This document shows positions 54,266 through 63,100 of a stretch of DNA of 64,000 nt, in pieces. The stretch is from the NCBI RefSeq assembly GCF_029910655.1, contig NZ_CP123897.1, positions 2,407,547 through 2,471,546 of the forward strand, written 5' to 3'. Source of the stretch: Methylomonas sp. UP202 (lineage in GTDB: Bacteria > Pseudomonadota > Gammaproteobacteria > Methylococcales > Methylomonadaceae). The first letter of the stretch is position 1; each line of letters opens with the position of its first letter. The position numbers and the translations under genes were made by a program. Under the pieces are notes generated by a model. That model did not search any database and was not told the origin of the DNA. It saw only the letters and a program-made list of their open reading frames with translations.

Positions 54266-54864
54266 TCAAACCATCGAACTAATCGTATTCCGAAACCGAT
54301 TCAACGCCAGCGTAAAAAACACCCCGCCTATGGCTATCAATGCCAGGAAGTCAGTCCAAACCGTACTAAACCCGGCCCCCCGATACAAAATTGCCTGGGC
54401 TAACGACACGAAATGCGTGGTCGGTGCCGCCAGCATGATGTTTTGCACCAGCACCAGCATGCTCTCGCGCGGTGTCATGCCGCCGGATAGCATTTGCAGC
54501 GGCAACAAAATGACCAGCATCAACAGTCCCAGTTGCGGCATCGAGCGTGCCAGCGTGCCCGGATAAATTCCCAACGCGCTGGTGGCAAACAAGTGCAGCA
54601 ACATGCCCAGCGTGAATAGGCCCAGCGAACCCTGAATCGGTACCTCCAGCAGACCGTGCACGACAAAAACGATCGATGCCGTGGCTGCTAACGCGACGAT
54701 CAATCCCATAGACCAGACCTTGGCGGTCATGATTTCAAATGGCGTCAACGGCATCACCAGCAAGTGCTCGATCGTGCCGTGCTCGCGCTCGCGGATCAGC
54801 GCCGCGCCGGTCAGTATGACGGACAGAGTGGTGATGCGAAACCAAGCGTTGAATTTCGATACCT
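54266..54864 (-). pseudogene. 5'-truncated ABC-2 type permease (YhhJ/RbbA-like) remnant
   Basis: The open frame encodes the C-terminal half of an ABC-2 export permease. It reads TTLSVILTGAALIREREHGT and IEHLLVMPLTPFEIMTAKVW, continues with hydrophobic helices, and ends NRFRNTISSM. Full-length relatives have about 370 residues; this frame meets a stop (TAG) around 54864 after some 200 codons, with no start there. The junction FNAWFR-ITTLSV looks like a deletion scar. A shortened product from ATG at 54763 (165 residues) is possible, but it would lack the periplasmic domain and first helix. It lies just upstream of mgtA on the same strand. Confidence 0.7.
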
Positions 54865-55000
54865 AACGAGGTGTTGTCGCTATCAATGGTTTGATCCCGT
54901 GCGCAGAGTAGGGCGTTTCAGACGCATGAAACGCGTTGGCGTTGTCGCGTAACGCCGCGCCGCGAGCTCAGGCAAGGCTAACCAGTCGGGTGTATTCGGT

Positions 55001-55062
55001 CTGTGCGCTAGCGTACTAAGCCGGACCGGCGCTGGCCCGAATCGGCGTGCGCTAGCGCACAG
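55001..55062. repeat. Two inverted copies of the palindromic GTGCGCTAGCGCAC motif
   Basis: CTGTGCGCTAGCGTAC at 55001-55016 and GTGCGCTAGCGCACAG at 55047-55062 are arms of a larger inverted repeat (54999-55013 against 55050-55064). Each is itself a near-perfect dyad. They lie in the gap 54865-55184, which holds no gene, about 120 bases before the membrane protein gene. The same motif recurs at 56.5, 58.1 and 62.9 kb, so it is probably a regulator-binding site. Confidence 0.6.
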
Positions 55063-55184
55063 ACAACCGAGGATTTAAAGGCTAGATTTCAGAGTGCGAG
55101 TTCGGCGTTGCCGAACAGGGTTTCGCCGGGCTATGTCAGCCTTACGGAACGATAGAAGGGTTTTTAACGACGAGGTAAGCCACC

Positions 55185-55553
55185 ATGAATACCAGCATCA
55201 CGCACGACAATCCTTCCGAGGACTTTGCCGCGCTCAAAAAAATCACCGCCACCGTCTACCTCTGCCAGGTGTTGACGTTCGCACTCGCCGGCTTTCCGTT
55301 GCTGGCGGGCGTGGCCATCAACTTTTTCTATCGGAACAACGTCAAGGGAACCTGGTTGGAATCGCATTTCAATTGGCAGATTAAAACCGTATGGGTCACC
55401 CTGGCCGGCTTTGCGCTGTCCGGTCTGGTATTGATGCTCGATATTCAATTGAGTTTGGTGGTCTTGATTCCGACCTTGCTGCTGCTGATCTATCGAATCG
55501 TGATCGGTTGGAGCAATTTGACGGCCGATAAGCCGCTGAAAGAACTCAGCTAA
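55185..55553 (+). CDS. DUF4870-like small membrane protein
   Basis: A 122-residue integral membrane protein with three hydrophobic segments (about 22-48, 68-85, 88-108). The conserved connecting stretch is INFFYRNNVKGTWLESHFNW, followed by QIKTVWVTLAG. The start follows GAGGTAA at 7 bases. It resembles DUF4870-type tandem membrane proteins, whose role is unknown. It is convergent with the Crp/Fnr gene at 55621-56334. Confidence 0.85.
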   Translation: MNTSITHDNPSEDFAALKKITATVYLCQVLTFALAGFPLLAGVAINFFYRNNVKGTWLESHFNWQIKTVWVTLAGFALSGLVLMLDIQLSLVVLIPTLLLLIYRIVIGWSNLTADKPLKELS

Positions 55554-55620
55554 GATTCTCGGATTTGGTTTGGCCGACGCCGATTGGCCGATTGGGTGAG
55601 GGCGTTGGTCAAGCCGGGCT

Positions 55621-56334
55621 TCAAGCACCGCCCAAGATGCGCCGGTAGGTTTCGGTCTCGATGCGATAGCAGTCGCAAGCGGCGGCCTCCAGGCCGCTTC
55701 TATCCAAAATCGTGATGTCGCCGCGCCGATAGCGAATCAAGGCCTGTTCTTGCAGGGACAGCGCGGCCTTGGTGATGCCGACCCGGCGCACGCCCAAAAT
55801 ATAAGCCAGAAAGATGTGGGTGACGTGAAAGGTGTCGGTATGGGCGCGGTCGTGGGTCATCAGCAACCACCGCGCCAGGCGGGCCTCCACTTGGTGAAAC
55901 CGGTTGCAAGCCGCCGTTTGCGCCAACTGGCTCATCGAGACGTACAAATAGCGTTTCGTGGCTATTTGCAAGGAATGACTGCGCGCTAACTCCGTCAAAA
56001 ACGCCGTGGCCGGCATGCGCAACGCGGAACCCGCCCCTTGCACCAGCGCTTGAAATGGCGCGATATCGACATCCAACATCAGCGTAATCCCCAACATGCC
56101 TTCGTAGCCGATCAAGCCGACTTCCAAACCGCTACCGTCGCCCATCGGCGTAACCAGCGAAACAAAACCGCCGGTCGGAAAATATACATGCGGTATGCGC
56201 GCGCCGGCCAGATACAGCACTTCGGCAAAGGCCAAATGGACCGGTTCGCAGTGGCGTAGTACCAGATTGCGATCGGTCACGGGTAGGGAATCCAACAGCC
56301 GGTTGGGAGCGGTAACCGCGAGTATCGTGGACAA
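55621..56334 (-). CDS. Crp/Fnr-family transcriptional regulator 2
   Basis: A 237-residue regulator with the N-terminal sensor barrel (VLYLAGARIPHVYFPTGGFV, LIGYEGMLGITLMLD), a long dimer helix (YLYVSMSQLAQTAACNRFHQ) and a C-terminal HTH (THIFLAYILGVRRVGITKAA). The tail ends near ACDCYRIETETYRR. It lacks the Fnr iron-sulfur cysteines at the N-terminus. It is more divergent from the other two paralogues in this island. It is divergent from the gene at 56744 across a 410-base gap with two copies of the palindromic motif. Confidence 0.87.
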   Translation of the reverse strand: MSTILAVTAPNRLLDSLPVTDRNLVLRHCEPVHLAFAEVLYLAGARIPHVYFPTGGFVSLVTPMGDGSGLEVGLIGYEGMLGITLMLDVDIAPFQALVQGAGSALRMPATAFLTELARSHSLQIATKRYLYVSMSQLAQTAACNRFHQVEARLARWLLMTHDRAHTDTFHVTHIFLAYILGVRRVGITKAALSLQEQALIRYRRGDITILDRSGLEAAACDCYRIETETYRRILGGA

Positions 56335-56470
56335 AGCGTGCTCCGAGGGTGATTTGAGGACGCCCGATTTTGGGTTCGGGACCGCGAGGGCGGGTAACGC
56401 TGGGAGGCGGCTATCGCGGGCGACGGGCCGACAGCTTGGCGGTCACAATAGCGGCAAGGCCGAGGGCTGT

Positions 56471-56560
56471 CTGTATGTTAGCGTACGGATCGGCCAGTAC
56501 GCGGTCCGCGCCGCCGGTGTCGGTCGGAGAACATCGGCCTATGTGCTTTAGCGTACAGAC
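56471..56560. repeat. Two copies of the GTGCGCTAGCGCAC-type motif
   Basis: CTGTATGTTAGCGTACGG (56471-56488) and ATGTGCTTTAGCGTACAGAC (56541-56560) are degenerate copies of the motif at 55001 and 58107. They lie in the 410-base gene-free space between the divergent Crp/Fnr 2 gene and the gene at 56744. Confidence 0.5.
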
Positions 56561-56743
56561 TTCGGCGCGGAGCCGCCGTATTCTGGTCGCAGCTGAGGTG
56601 AAGCCCAGCGACCGAACGCAGACATCCGGTGACAAGTTTGATCTTCGCGGTTTCAGAGCGCCAGGACGGATTTCGCGAAGGTTCTCATGCCTGACCGATT
56701 CGCCGGTGGCGCCGATAACAAACACAACGACACAGGCAAATTT

Positions 56744-57082
56744 ATGAAAACCACACATTATTTAATCGCACTGCTGCTGACGCTCGCTTCGTTGCAGGCG
56801 GCTGCCGCCGGCAGTCCGATGAACGAAAGTTTCACCAAATTGATTGCGCTATCCAACAGCGCGATAGAGGTGGGTAAGGCCGGCAATCAACAGGCCTTCG
56901 TCGAGAGCGCCACGGTCGCCTGGGAAGCCTTGAAGCAACAAAACGAGCAAGGCAGCTCGATTCGGCTGCAACGGGCCAACGCCAAACTGAAAGCCGCGAT
57001 CAAAGCCGGAAAGGCCGGTAACTTGTCGGAAGGTATCAGCGAATTGGAACAGGGTATCGTCGAAATGCAGTTGGAAAAATAA
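56744..57082 (+). CDS. SmbP-like small periplasmic repeat protein
   Basis: A 112-residue exported protein with Sec signal (MKTTHYLIALLLTLASLQAA) and a mature four-helix-like part. Its two halves repeat the pattern AIEVGKAGNQQAFVE and AIKAGKAGNLSEGISE. That layout resembles the small metal-binding protein SmbP, but the His residues of SmbP are absent, so metal binding by the same ligands is unlikely. The start ATG follows a short AGG. It is followed by its own terminator. Confidence 0.65.
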   Translation: MKTTHYLIALLLTLASLQAAAAGSPMNESFTKLIALSNSAIEVGKAGNQQAFVESATVAWEALKQQNEQGSSIRLQRANAKLKAAIKAGKAGNLSEGISELEQGIVEMQLEK

Positions 57083-57136
57083 CCCCGCCGACAGGGCTGC
57101 CGAGCGTCGGCATGCCGCTGAATGCAATCAGGGAGC

Positions 57137-57162
57137 AAAGCCGGTTAACCCCGGCTTTTTTT
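57137..57162 (+). terminator. Intrinsic terminator of the SmbP-like gene
   Basis: The stem AAAGCCGG / CCGGCTTT with a TTAACC loop is followed by T to 57162. It sits 55 bases after the stop. Confidence 0.85.
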
Positions 57163-57210
57163 CGGCCGTCGTGAATGTCGGCCCGGCGGCGGGCTTAGAC
57201 CGATCCACGC

Positions 57211-57948
57211 TTAAGCCGGCCCGCAATCCGGAGCCTGTTGGTGCCGCGGGAGCAATCTGTCGGACTCGGTTTTGACCACCCGGTAGCATTCGCAAACCCG
57301 CTCTTCCAGGCCGGGCCTGTCCAACACGGTAATCCGGCCCCGGCTGTACTGAATCAAGCCGGCTTGCTGTAATTTGCCGGCCGCTTCGGTGACGCCTTCG
57401 CGGCGCACGCCCAGCATATTGGCGATCAGTTCCTGAGTCATCGTCAATTCGTTGGACGGCAATCGGTCCAGACTCAACAACAACCAGCGGCACAGCTGTT
57501 GGTCCACCGAATGATGGCGGTTGCAGACCGCGGTTTGCGCCATTTGGGTAATCAAGGCCTGGGTATAGCGCAGCAGCAGATGCAACATCGCATCGTAGCG
57601 ATTGAATTCCTGCATCAACAAGGTACCGCGCAAGCGGTAGGCGCACCCGGCACTTTGCACGACCGCCCGATTCGGCATGCTGCCGCCGCCCATGAACATC
57701 GCCACGCCGACCATGCCGTCGTTGCCGACCACCGCGATTTCCGCAGAGGCGCCGTTCTCCATCACGTACAGCAAGGAAATGATGCAGTTGGTAGGGAAGT
57801 AGACATAACGCAACTCGCCGCCGGACTCGTAAATCACTTGGCCGAGCGGCGTATCGACGAGTTCCAGATGCGGCAACAGCCGTTCGTATTCCTCCGGCGG
57901 TAGCGCGTTCAGCAAATGGTTCTGTTGCGGATAGTTAAGATCGGTCAT
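57211..57948 (-). CDS. Crp/Fnr-family transcriptional regulator 3
   Basis: A 245-residue close paralogue of the regulator at 44158-44970. Shared features are LNALPPEEYERLLPHLELV, GQVIYESGGELRYVYFPTNC, AVVGNDGMVGVAMFMGG, NRHHSVDQQLCRWLLLSLDR and the HTH TQELIANMLGVRREGVTEAA. It ends VCECYRVVKTESDRLL. It has no N-terminal Fnr cysteines. The ligand is unknown; dimeric HTH regulators of this type bind palindromes such as those found nearby (inference). Confidence 0.88.
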   Translation of the reverse strand: MTDLNYPQQNHLLNALPPEEYERLLPHLELVDTPLGQVIYESGGELRYVYFPTNCIISLLYVMENGASAEIAVVGNDGMVGVAMFMGGGSMPNRAVVQSAGCAYRLRGTLLMQEFNRYDAMLHLLLRYTQALITQMAQTAVCNRHHSVDQQLCRWLLLSLDRLPSNELTMTQELIANMLGVRREGVTEAAGKLQQAGLIQYSRGRITVLDRPGLEERVCECYRVVKTESDRLLPRHQQAPDCGPA

Positions 57949-58037
57949 CGGCGGCCTGTTTGATGGGCGGATAAATTAACGGATTCCTTTCGATCGGTTG
58001 GTGTAAACGCCCATCGTACAGGAAAATTGAATTCCCC

Positions 58038-58125
58038 TACGTGCGTTAGGGAACAGAGCAAGCCAACGGAATTCTGTTAGGCGCGGCAAATCCGCGCGCC
58101 GCGCTAAGTGCGCTAGCGTACAGAC
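58038..58125. repeat. Two copies of the GTGCGCTAGCGCAC-type motif upstream of shc
   Basis: TACGTGCGTTAGGGAACAGAG lacks the full right half and starts at 58038. AGTGCGCTAGCGTACAGAC (58107-58125) is close to the full dyad. Both lie in the 490-base gap 57949-58441 between the Crp/Fnr 3 gene and shc, which otherwise holds only the hairpin at 58334. Confidence 0.5.
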
Positions 58126-58333
58126 TGTGTTCGGGCCGATCCGTAAACTGCATTTTCCCGATGCGGGCGAAAACGGTTTGGCGGTTTCGCCGGCGGCGAT
58201 CGCGATCGGCCGGGTTCAAGAATGTTCGTCGCTCCACGCACTCCGGACCCTTTCCGGATTTGGCGCGGAATCGCGGAATTTCCCGGACTGGCGTATGGCG
58301 GCGCGCGGGGCGTAATACTCAAAGTGCCTCTAG

Positions 58334-58369
58334 CCGCGGCAACGTATTCTAGTTGCCGCGGTTTTTTTT
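58334..58369 (+). terminator. Intrinsic terminator in the leader of shc
   Basis: The perfect 10-base stem CCGCGGCAAC / GTTGCCGCGG with an 8-base loop is followed by eight T. It lies 72 bases before the shc start, with no coding gene in front of it on the same strand. It is therefore either an attenuator for shc or the end of a short unannotated RNA. Confidence 0.75.
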
Positions 58370-58441
58370 GACAGTCGTCAATCGACCCGAACCTCGCAAA
58401 CGCCAGCCTCACCAAACCCCGAGTATGCAGAGACCGACATC

Positions 58442-60415
58442 ATGCTGACAGAAAACCTGACAACGCCCGAATCGGAACTTCGCGATGGCCGTTCCGACGG
58501 CAAGTCGGCGGGCTTGGATCGAGCGATCGCCAACGCCAAACGCCGTCTATTGGCCCTGCAAAATCCCGCCGGCTATTGGGTATTCGAGCTGGAAGCCGAT
58601 TGCACCATACCCGCGGAATACATTCTGATGATGCATTTCATGGCCGAAATCGACGAAGGTATGGAAGCCAAGATTGCCCGGTTTTTACGCGCACAAGCCG
58701 GCCCGGACGGCAGCTATCCGCTATTCAAGGGCGGCGCCGGCGACCTGAGTTGCACCGTTAAAGTCTATTATGCGTTAAAACTGGCCGGCGACGCGGCCGA
58801 TGCGCCGCACATGCGCCGCGCGCGGCATTGGGTGCTGCGCCACGGCGGCGCGGCCAAGTCCAATGTGTTTACCCGCATCATGCTGGCGATGTTCCAGCAA
58901 GTTCCGTGGCGCGCGATACCGTTTATTCCGGTGGAAATCATGTTGCTGCCAAAATGGTTTCCGTTTCATCTCGACAAGGTGGCGTATTGGTCGCGGACCG
59001 TGATGGTGCCGCTGTCGATACTGTGCAGCTACCGGGTCAAGGCCCGCAATCCGCGCGGAATCGACGTCGCCGAATTGTTCTCGACCCCGCCCAACTTGGA
59101 AAGAGACTATTTTTCGCAGGTTAAAACGCCGCTGGGCAAAGCGATTTTGCTGCTGGACCGCTGTGGTCGCTTACTGGAGCCGCTGATTCCCGGATTTGTC
59201 CGCCGCAAGGCAACCGCCCAAGCCACCGCTTGGTTTACGGCCCGCTTGAATGGATACGACGGCTTGGGTGCGATATTTACCGCGATGGTCAACGCCTACG
59301 AAGCGATGGATTACCTGGGTATCCCGGCCGATAACGCCGAACGGCGCATCGCCAGGGCGGCGATCGACGGCTTGCTGGTCGTCAAGGCGGATAAGGCGTA
59401 TTGCCAGCCCTGCGTATCGCCGGTCTGGGATACCGGTCTGGCCGTGTTGGCCTTGCAGGAAGTCGATAGGCATGACCACGAGCAGTCGAGCCGGCGCGCC
59501 ACCGATACCGCCTTGCGCTGGCTGGCCGGCAAACAATTGTGCGATCAGCCGGGCGATTGGCAAACCCAGCGCCCCGGCCTGGCCGGCGGCGGTTGGGCCT
59601 TTCAGTTCGGCAACAGTTATTATCCGGATGTCGACGATACCGCCGTCGTCGCTTACGCGATGAGCCAAGCCGAGACGCCGGCGTTCGTCGAGCCGATTCG
59701 GCGGGCGGCGGACTGGATAGCCGGCATGCAGTCGCGCAACGGCGGTTACGGCGCGTTCGATTCCGACAACGACCATTATTTTTTAAATCAAATTCCGTTT
59801 GCCGACCACGGCGCGCTGCTCGATCCGCCCAGCGCCGACGTCAGCGCGCGTTGCATCATGCTGCTGGGTCGGCTCGATGGCGCGCACCCGGAGTATAGCG
59901 CCACGATCGCGCGATGCATCGCTTACTTGCGCGCCGAGCAGGAAGCCGATGGTTCCTGGTTCGGGCGCTGGGGTACCAATTATCTGTACGGGACCTGGTC
60001 GGTATTGCTCGGTTTCGCGGAAGCGGGCGTCTCCGCGAACGACGCTAGCGTGCGCCGGGCGGTGGCTTGGCTGAAATCCAAGCAGCGCGCCGACGGCGGT
60101 TGGGGCGAAAGCAATATCAGCTATCATGCTCCGAACAGCCGCGGCGATTTCGATACCAGCACCGCGTTTCATACCGCTTTGGCGGTACTGGCCTTGCTGG
60201 CCGCCGACGAAACCGGCGCGCCGGAAGTCGCGGCCGGCGTCGGCTATTTGCTGAACACTCAACAAGCGGACGGCGGATGGCAAGACGACTGTTTTAACGC
60301 GCCGGGCTTTCCCAAGTTCTTCTACCTGAAATACCACGGCTACGACAAGTACTTCCCACTGTGGGCCTTGGCGCGCTACCGAAACCGTCAAAACGGTTTG
60401 GCCCGCGCCCGCTGA
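58442..60415 (+). CDS. shc: Squalene-hopene cyclase
   Basis: A 657-residue membrane-bound class II terpene cyclase turning squalene into hopene, the first step to hopanoids. The catalytic DXDD motif is Asp396-Val-Asp398-Asp399 in YYPDVDDTAVVAY. Several QW repeats are visible, such as QNPAGYWVFELEAD, QRPGLAGGGWAFQ, QSRNGGYGAFDSDN, QEADGSWFGRWGTNYLYGTW, QRADGGWGES and QQADGGWQDDC. The C-terminal FPKFFYLKYHGYDKYFPLWA is typical. It is complete. Hopanoids are abundant in methanotroph membranes. The leader has an intrinsic terminator. Confidence 0.96.
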   Translation: MLTENLTTPESELRDGRSDGKSAGLDRAIANAKRRLLALQNPAGYWVFELEADCTIPAEYILMMHFMAEIDEGMEAKIARFLRAQAGPDGSYPLFKGGAGDLSCTVKVYYALKLAGDAADAPHMRRARHWVLRHGGAAKSNVFTRIMLAMFQQVPWRAIPFIPVEIMLLPKWFPFHLDKVAYWSRTVMVPLSILCSYRVKARNPRGIDVAELFSTPPNLERDYFSQVKTPLGKAILLLDRCGRLLEPLIPGFVRRKATAQATAWFTARLNGYDGLGAIFTAMVNAYEAMDYLGIPADNAERRIARAAIDGLLVVKADKAYCQPCVSPVWDTGLAVLALQEVDRHDHEQSSRRATDTALRWLAGKQLCDQPGDWQTQRPGLAGGGWAFQFGNSYYPDVDDTAVVAYAMSQAETPAFVEPIRRAADWIAGMQSRNGGYGAFDSDNDHYFLNQIPFADHGALLDPPSADVSARCIMLLGRLDGAHPEYSATIARCIAYLRAEQEADGSWFGRWGTNYLYGTWSVLLGFAEAGVSANDASVRRAVAWLKSKQRADGGWGESNISYHAPNSRGDFDTSTAFHTALAVLALLAADETGAPEVAAGVGYLLNTQQADGGWQDDCFNAPGFPKFFYLKYHGYDKYFPLWALARYRNRQNGLARAR

Positions 60416-60583
60416 GGTCGAAAAGCGATTCCGCCGGCCCGCCTCCGCCTTGTTGAACCCGATTGTGTGCAGTGCCGTACAGACGCGGAGGTCATCCAAT
60501 CGCATGCTGAACCCAAATTCGTCAAGCCTTGTTGTCGACCGCGGCAGCGACTTGCTGTCGCCGTTATTGGAGTGGATACGAAA

Positions 60584-60892
60584 ATGAACGACCGTGAATT
60601 TCGCAGTGAACCGCGTCGGTTGTTAGCGGATCGGCGTCTTGCCGACCGACGGAATATGCCCGACCCGTTTGGTTCGGTGGCTTGGATCGAAAACATCGAA
60701 AACGCCTATTTGGCTTGGCCCAGGCAAGATAGACGCACCGAAACCCGGCGTTGCGAAGAAAGGCGGGTATCCGATCGGCGGTTGGGACGGATATCGGGGA
60801 GTGCCCGTTCGTCGCGGAATTCCTCGCATCCATTGTTGACGCGCGATGAACGGCTGTTGATCGAAAGTCTCTATCTCGGCGACGCGGAATAG
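60584..60892 (+). CDS. Small Arg/Asp-rich protein
   Basis: A 102-residue charged protein with repeated RR/DRR patterns (RRLLADRRLADRRN, DRRTETRRCEERRVSDRRLG). A central aromatic stretch (GSVAWIENIENAYLAWP) follows the first set, and the tail ends LLIESLYLGDAE. GGAG stands 11 bases before the ATG at 60584, a slightly long spacing. No family was recognised; the DRR pattern may bind nucleic acid or membrane (inference). It follows shc on the same strand. Confidence 0.6.
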   Translation: MNDREFRSEPRRLLADRRLADRRNMPDPFGSVAWIENIENAYLAWPRQDRRTETRRCEERRVSDRRLGRISGSARSSRNSSHPLLTRDERLLIESLYLGDAE

Positions 60893-60967
60893 TGGGCGAT
60901 TGCCAGCGATTCCGTTCCGGTCCGGCCGAATCCCAACTCGCGGTTGTGGCAGCCGACAGCCTCGCGC

Positions 60968-62281
60968 ATGAGCGCTTGGATATTTAACACTTTTCGGGCG
61001 TGGTTTTGGCAGTTGGCGCCGAAAAAGCCGTCACCCGCGTGGGCCGCGTTCCTGGACGGCGCAAAACTGCTGATGTTGGCCTGGCGGGGCTTTGCCGACG
61101 ATCTTGGCTCGTTGAGAGCCGCCGCGTTAACCCTGTATACCCTTTTTTCGATCGTTCCGATGATTGCGGTGGTATTCGGCATTGCCAAGGGCTTCGGCTT
61201 CGACGGCGCGACCGTGCGGCATCTGCTGGGGCGCGGTTTGAACTCGGATGCGTTGGCCGCGCAATTGATCGATTTCGCGGGAAAACTTCTGGAAAGCACG
61301 CAGGGCGAATTAGTGGCCGGGATAGGAATAGCCCTACTGTTTTGGACCGTGATTGGCTTGATCGGCAATATCGAGGCAGCGTTTAACGCCATCTGGAAAA
61401 TCGCGAAGGGGCGAACCCCGGCTCGCAAATTCGCCGATTATTTGGCGTGGATGTTGTTGGCACCGGTGGTGTTGATCACCGCCAGCAGTTTGATCGTATT
61501 CGTCAAAATCCGGATAAGCTGGCTGATGGCCGAATTGGCGCTGCCAGCGTTCGGCACTTGGCTGATCGTCGGCGCGTTAAGTTTCTCGCCGATCGTGCTG
61601 ATGAGCGGCTTGTTCGCGGTACTGTTTATCGTCATGCCGAACACTAACATCAGCTATCGCGCCGGTATCATCGCCGGCATGGTGACCGGCGCCGTGTATT
61701 CCTTATCGCAATGGGTCTATTTGAGTTTGCAAATCGGCGTATCGAGCTATAACGCCATTTACGGCAGTTTTGCCGCCTTGCCGTTATTCGTGGTGTGGCT
61801 GCAAGGCGGTTGGATGATTGTGTTATACGGGTGCGAGTTGGGATTTTATATTCAGCATCGCCGGAGCGATCGAAATTGGGTCCAGCCCGCTGGTTTTAGT
61901 ATTCAGCTGAACAAGCTGATCGCGCTGCACGTCCTGCGCCTGATCGTCAAGAATTTAGCGTCCTTGAATACGCCGTTAAGCGCCGCTCAAATTGCCGAAA
62001 GCTTGGCAATTCCGGTCGAAATCGCCGAAGACCTGTTATCCAGGCTGGTCGCCGGCCGGCTGATTGTCGAACTGAAAAGCCGCGACGACGGCGCCCGGAC
62101 TTACTTGCCGGCCATGGATATCAATGCCTTAACGATAGGCGCGGCACTGACCGCGCTCGAACGATGCGGGCAAAACCAATGGCCGGATTGCCGTTTGGAG
62201 CCGGCGATCGTCGAAGCCGTCGATGAGTTCGAGAAAGCCATGACGGCGTCCCCATGCAACCGCTTGCTAAAAGATCTTTAG
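60968..62281 (+). CDS. YihY/BrkB-family inner-membrane protein
   Basis: A 437-residue protein with the YihY/BrkB membrane domain (about 35-300). It has AAALTLYTLFSIVPMIAVVF, the segment GIALLFWTVIGLIGNIEAAF with NAIWKIAKGRTP, and SYNAIYGSFAALPLFVVWLQ followed by WMIVLYGCELGF. A cytoplasmic winged-helix-like tail (about 310-437) ends the protein. The family was once called ribonuclease BN, which is wrong; the role is unknown, perhaps export. ATG at 60968 is used; a TTG at 60944 adds 8 residues. Neither has a strong ribosome site. Confidence 0.85.
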   Translation: MSAWIFNTFRAWFWQLAPKKPSPAWAAFLDGAKLLMLAWRGFADDLGSLRAAALTLYTLFSIVPMIAVVFGIAKGFGFDGATVRHLLGRGLNSDALAAQLIDFAGKLLESTQGELVAGIGIALLFWTVIGLIGNIEAAFNAIWKIAKGRTPARKFADYLAWMLLAPVVLITASSLIVFVKIRISWLMAELALPAFGTWLIVGALSFSPIVLMSGLFAVLFIVMPNTNISYRAGIIAGMVTGAVYSLSQWVYLSLQIGVSSYNAIYGSFAALPLFVVWLQGGWMIVLYGCELGFYIQHRRSDRNWVQPAGFSIQLNKLIALHVLRLIVKNLASLNTPLSAAQIAESLAIPVEIAEDLLSRLVAGRLIVELKSRDDGARTYLPAMDINALTIGAALTALERCGQNQWPDCRLEPAIVEAVDEFEKAMTASPCNRLLKDL

Positions 62282-62285
62282 CCGT

Positions 62286-62837
62286 TCAGCCGGGCCCGAC
62301 TTCGGCCAATAAAACAAACAGCTTGGGCGGCGTGTCCGGACGATCGTGGCGCAGACAATCGAGATGGGCCGCGAAGGGCGTGCCGTCGGATCGGATCATC
62401 GAAATATCGAAGGCCAGTCGTTTCGCCTTCGGAGAATCCATCAGATAGCGAAAATGCCGGTACCAGTCGTCGCGTTGATCGTCGGCGACCAACTTCGAGA
62501 AACGCAAGCCGGTCAACCGGCTCTCCACCGCTCCGAACAGATCGACGCCGGTCAGATTGATGTCGCCGATTTGATCATTGGCGTCGATCACCACATAGGC
62601 GCTTGGGGCAAACTCGAACAACGCCTGATAATGATCGTGCAATTCCGCCAGCGCCCGATAGGTTCGCTGCAACTCGTCGTTCTGCATCTCGAGCTCGATT
62701 TTATGCACCAGCAGTTCGTGCATCAGCACGTCGGCCGGTTTGGAACCGGCTTTCTCCGGCGACAAATTCACCACCAGGGTTTCGGCCCTGGCTCTGAGCG
62801 ACTGCCGCCGCTCGACTCCATCCCAAACTTGGTCCAT
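62286..62837 (-). CDS. Stand-alone PAS-domain protein
   Basis: A 183-residue soluble protein. It has a short basic N-terminus (GVERRQSLRARAE), a coiled-coil lead (MHELLVHKIELEMQNDELQR), and one PAS domain (about 70-180: YQALFEFAPSAYVVIDANDQ, INLTGVDLFG, FSKLVADDQRDDWY, FDISMIRSDGTPFAAHLDC). No kinase, cyclase or HTH output domain is attached. The lead resembles the linker preceding PAS in hybrid kinases, so it could be a truncated sensor or an adaptor. It is convergent with the YihY gene, 4 bases apart. Confidence 0.85.
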   Translation of the reverse strand: MDQVWDGVERRQSLRARAETLVVNLSPEKAGSKPADVLMHELLVHKIELEMQNDELQRTYRALAELHDHYQALFEFAPSAYVVIDANDQIGDINLTGVDLFGAVESRLTGLRFSKLVADDQRDDWYRHFRYLMDSPKAKRLAFDISMIRSDGTPFAAHLDCLRHDRPDTPPKLFVLLAEVGPG

Positions 62838-62894
62838 GCCTTACCGACTCCCGCTATTCGCATCGGCGCTTCGCGCCATGTACGCGATTGGGCT

Positions 62895-62915
62895 TATGTA
62901 CGTTAGCGAACTGTG
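62895..62915. repeat. GTGCGCTAGCGCAC-type motif upstream of the PAS gene
   Basis: TATGTACGTTAGCGAACTGTG is a degenerate copy of the dyad seen at 55-58 kb. It lies about 58 bases upstream of the PAS gene start and about 190 bases before the DUF4398 lipoprotein gene on the other strand. Confidence 0.4.
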
Positions 62916-63100
62916 TTGAATCGCACAAAGGCGTTTAATCAAGTCCGACGCTTTCCCGAATCGCTCCCATCACCATCCTACCATCCGCGTTAGTACCGAG
63001 CGTAAAAATCTCCCAGGCCGACGCGGAGTTCGAAGCAACGGTAGCGCCGGGAAAGCCGGGCAGCGATGCCATTCGATATTTCATTCACCGGACAAAAGTC

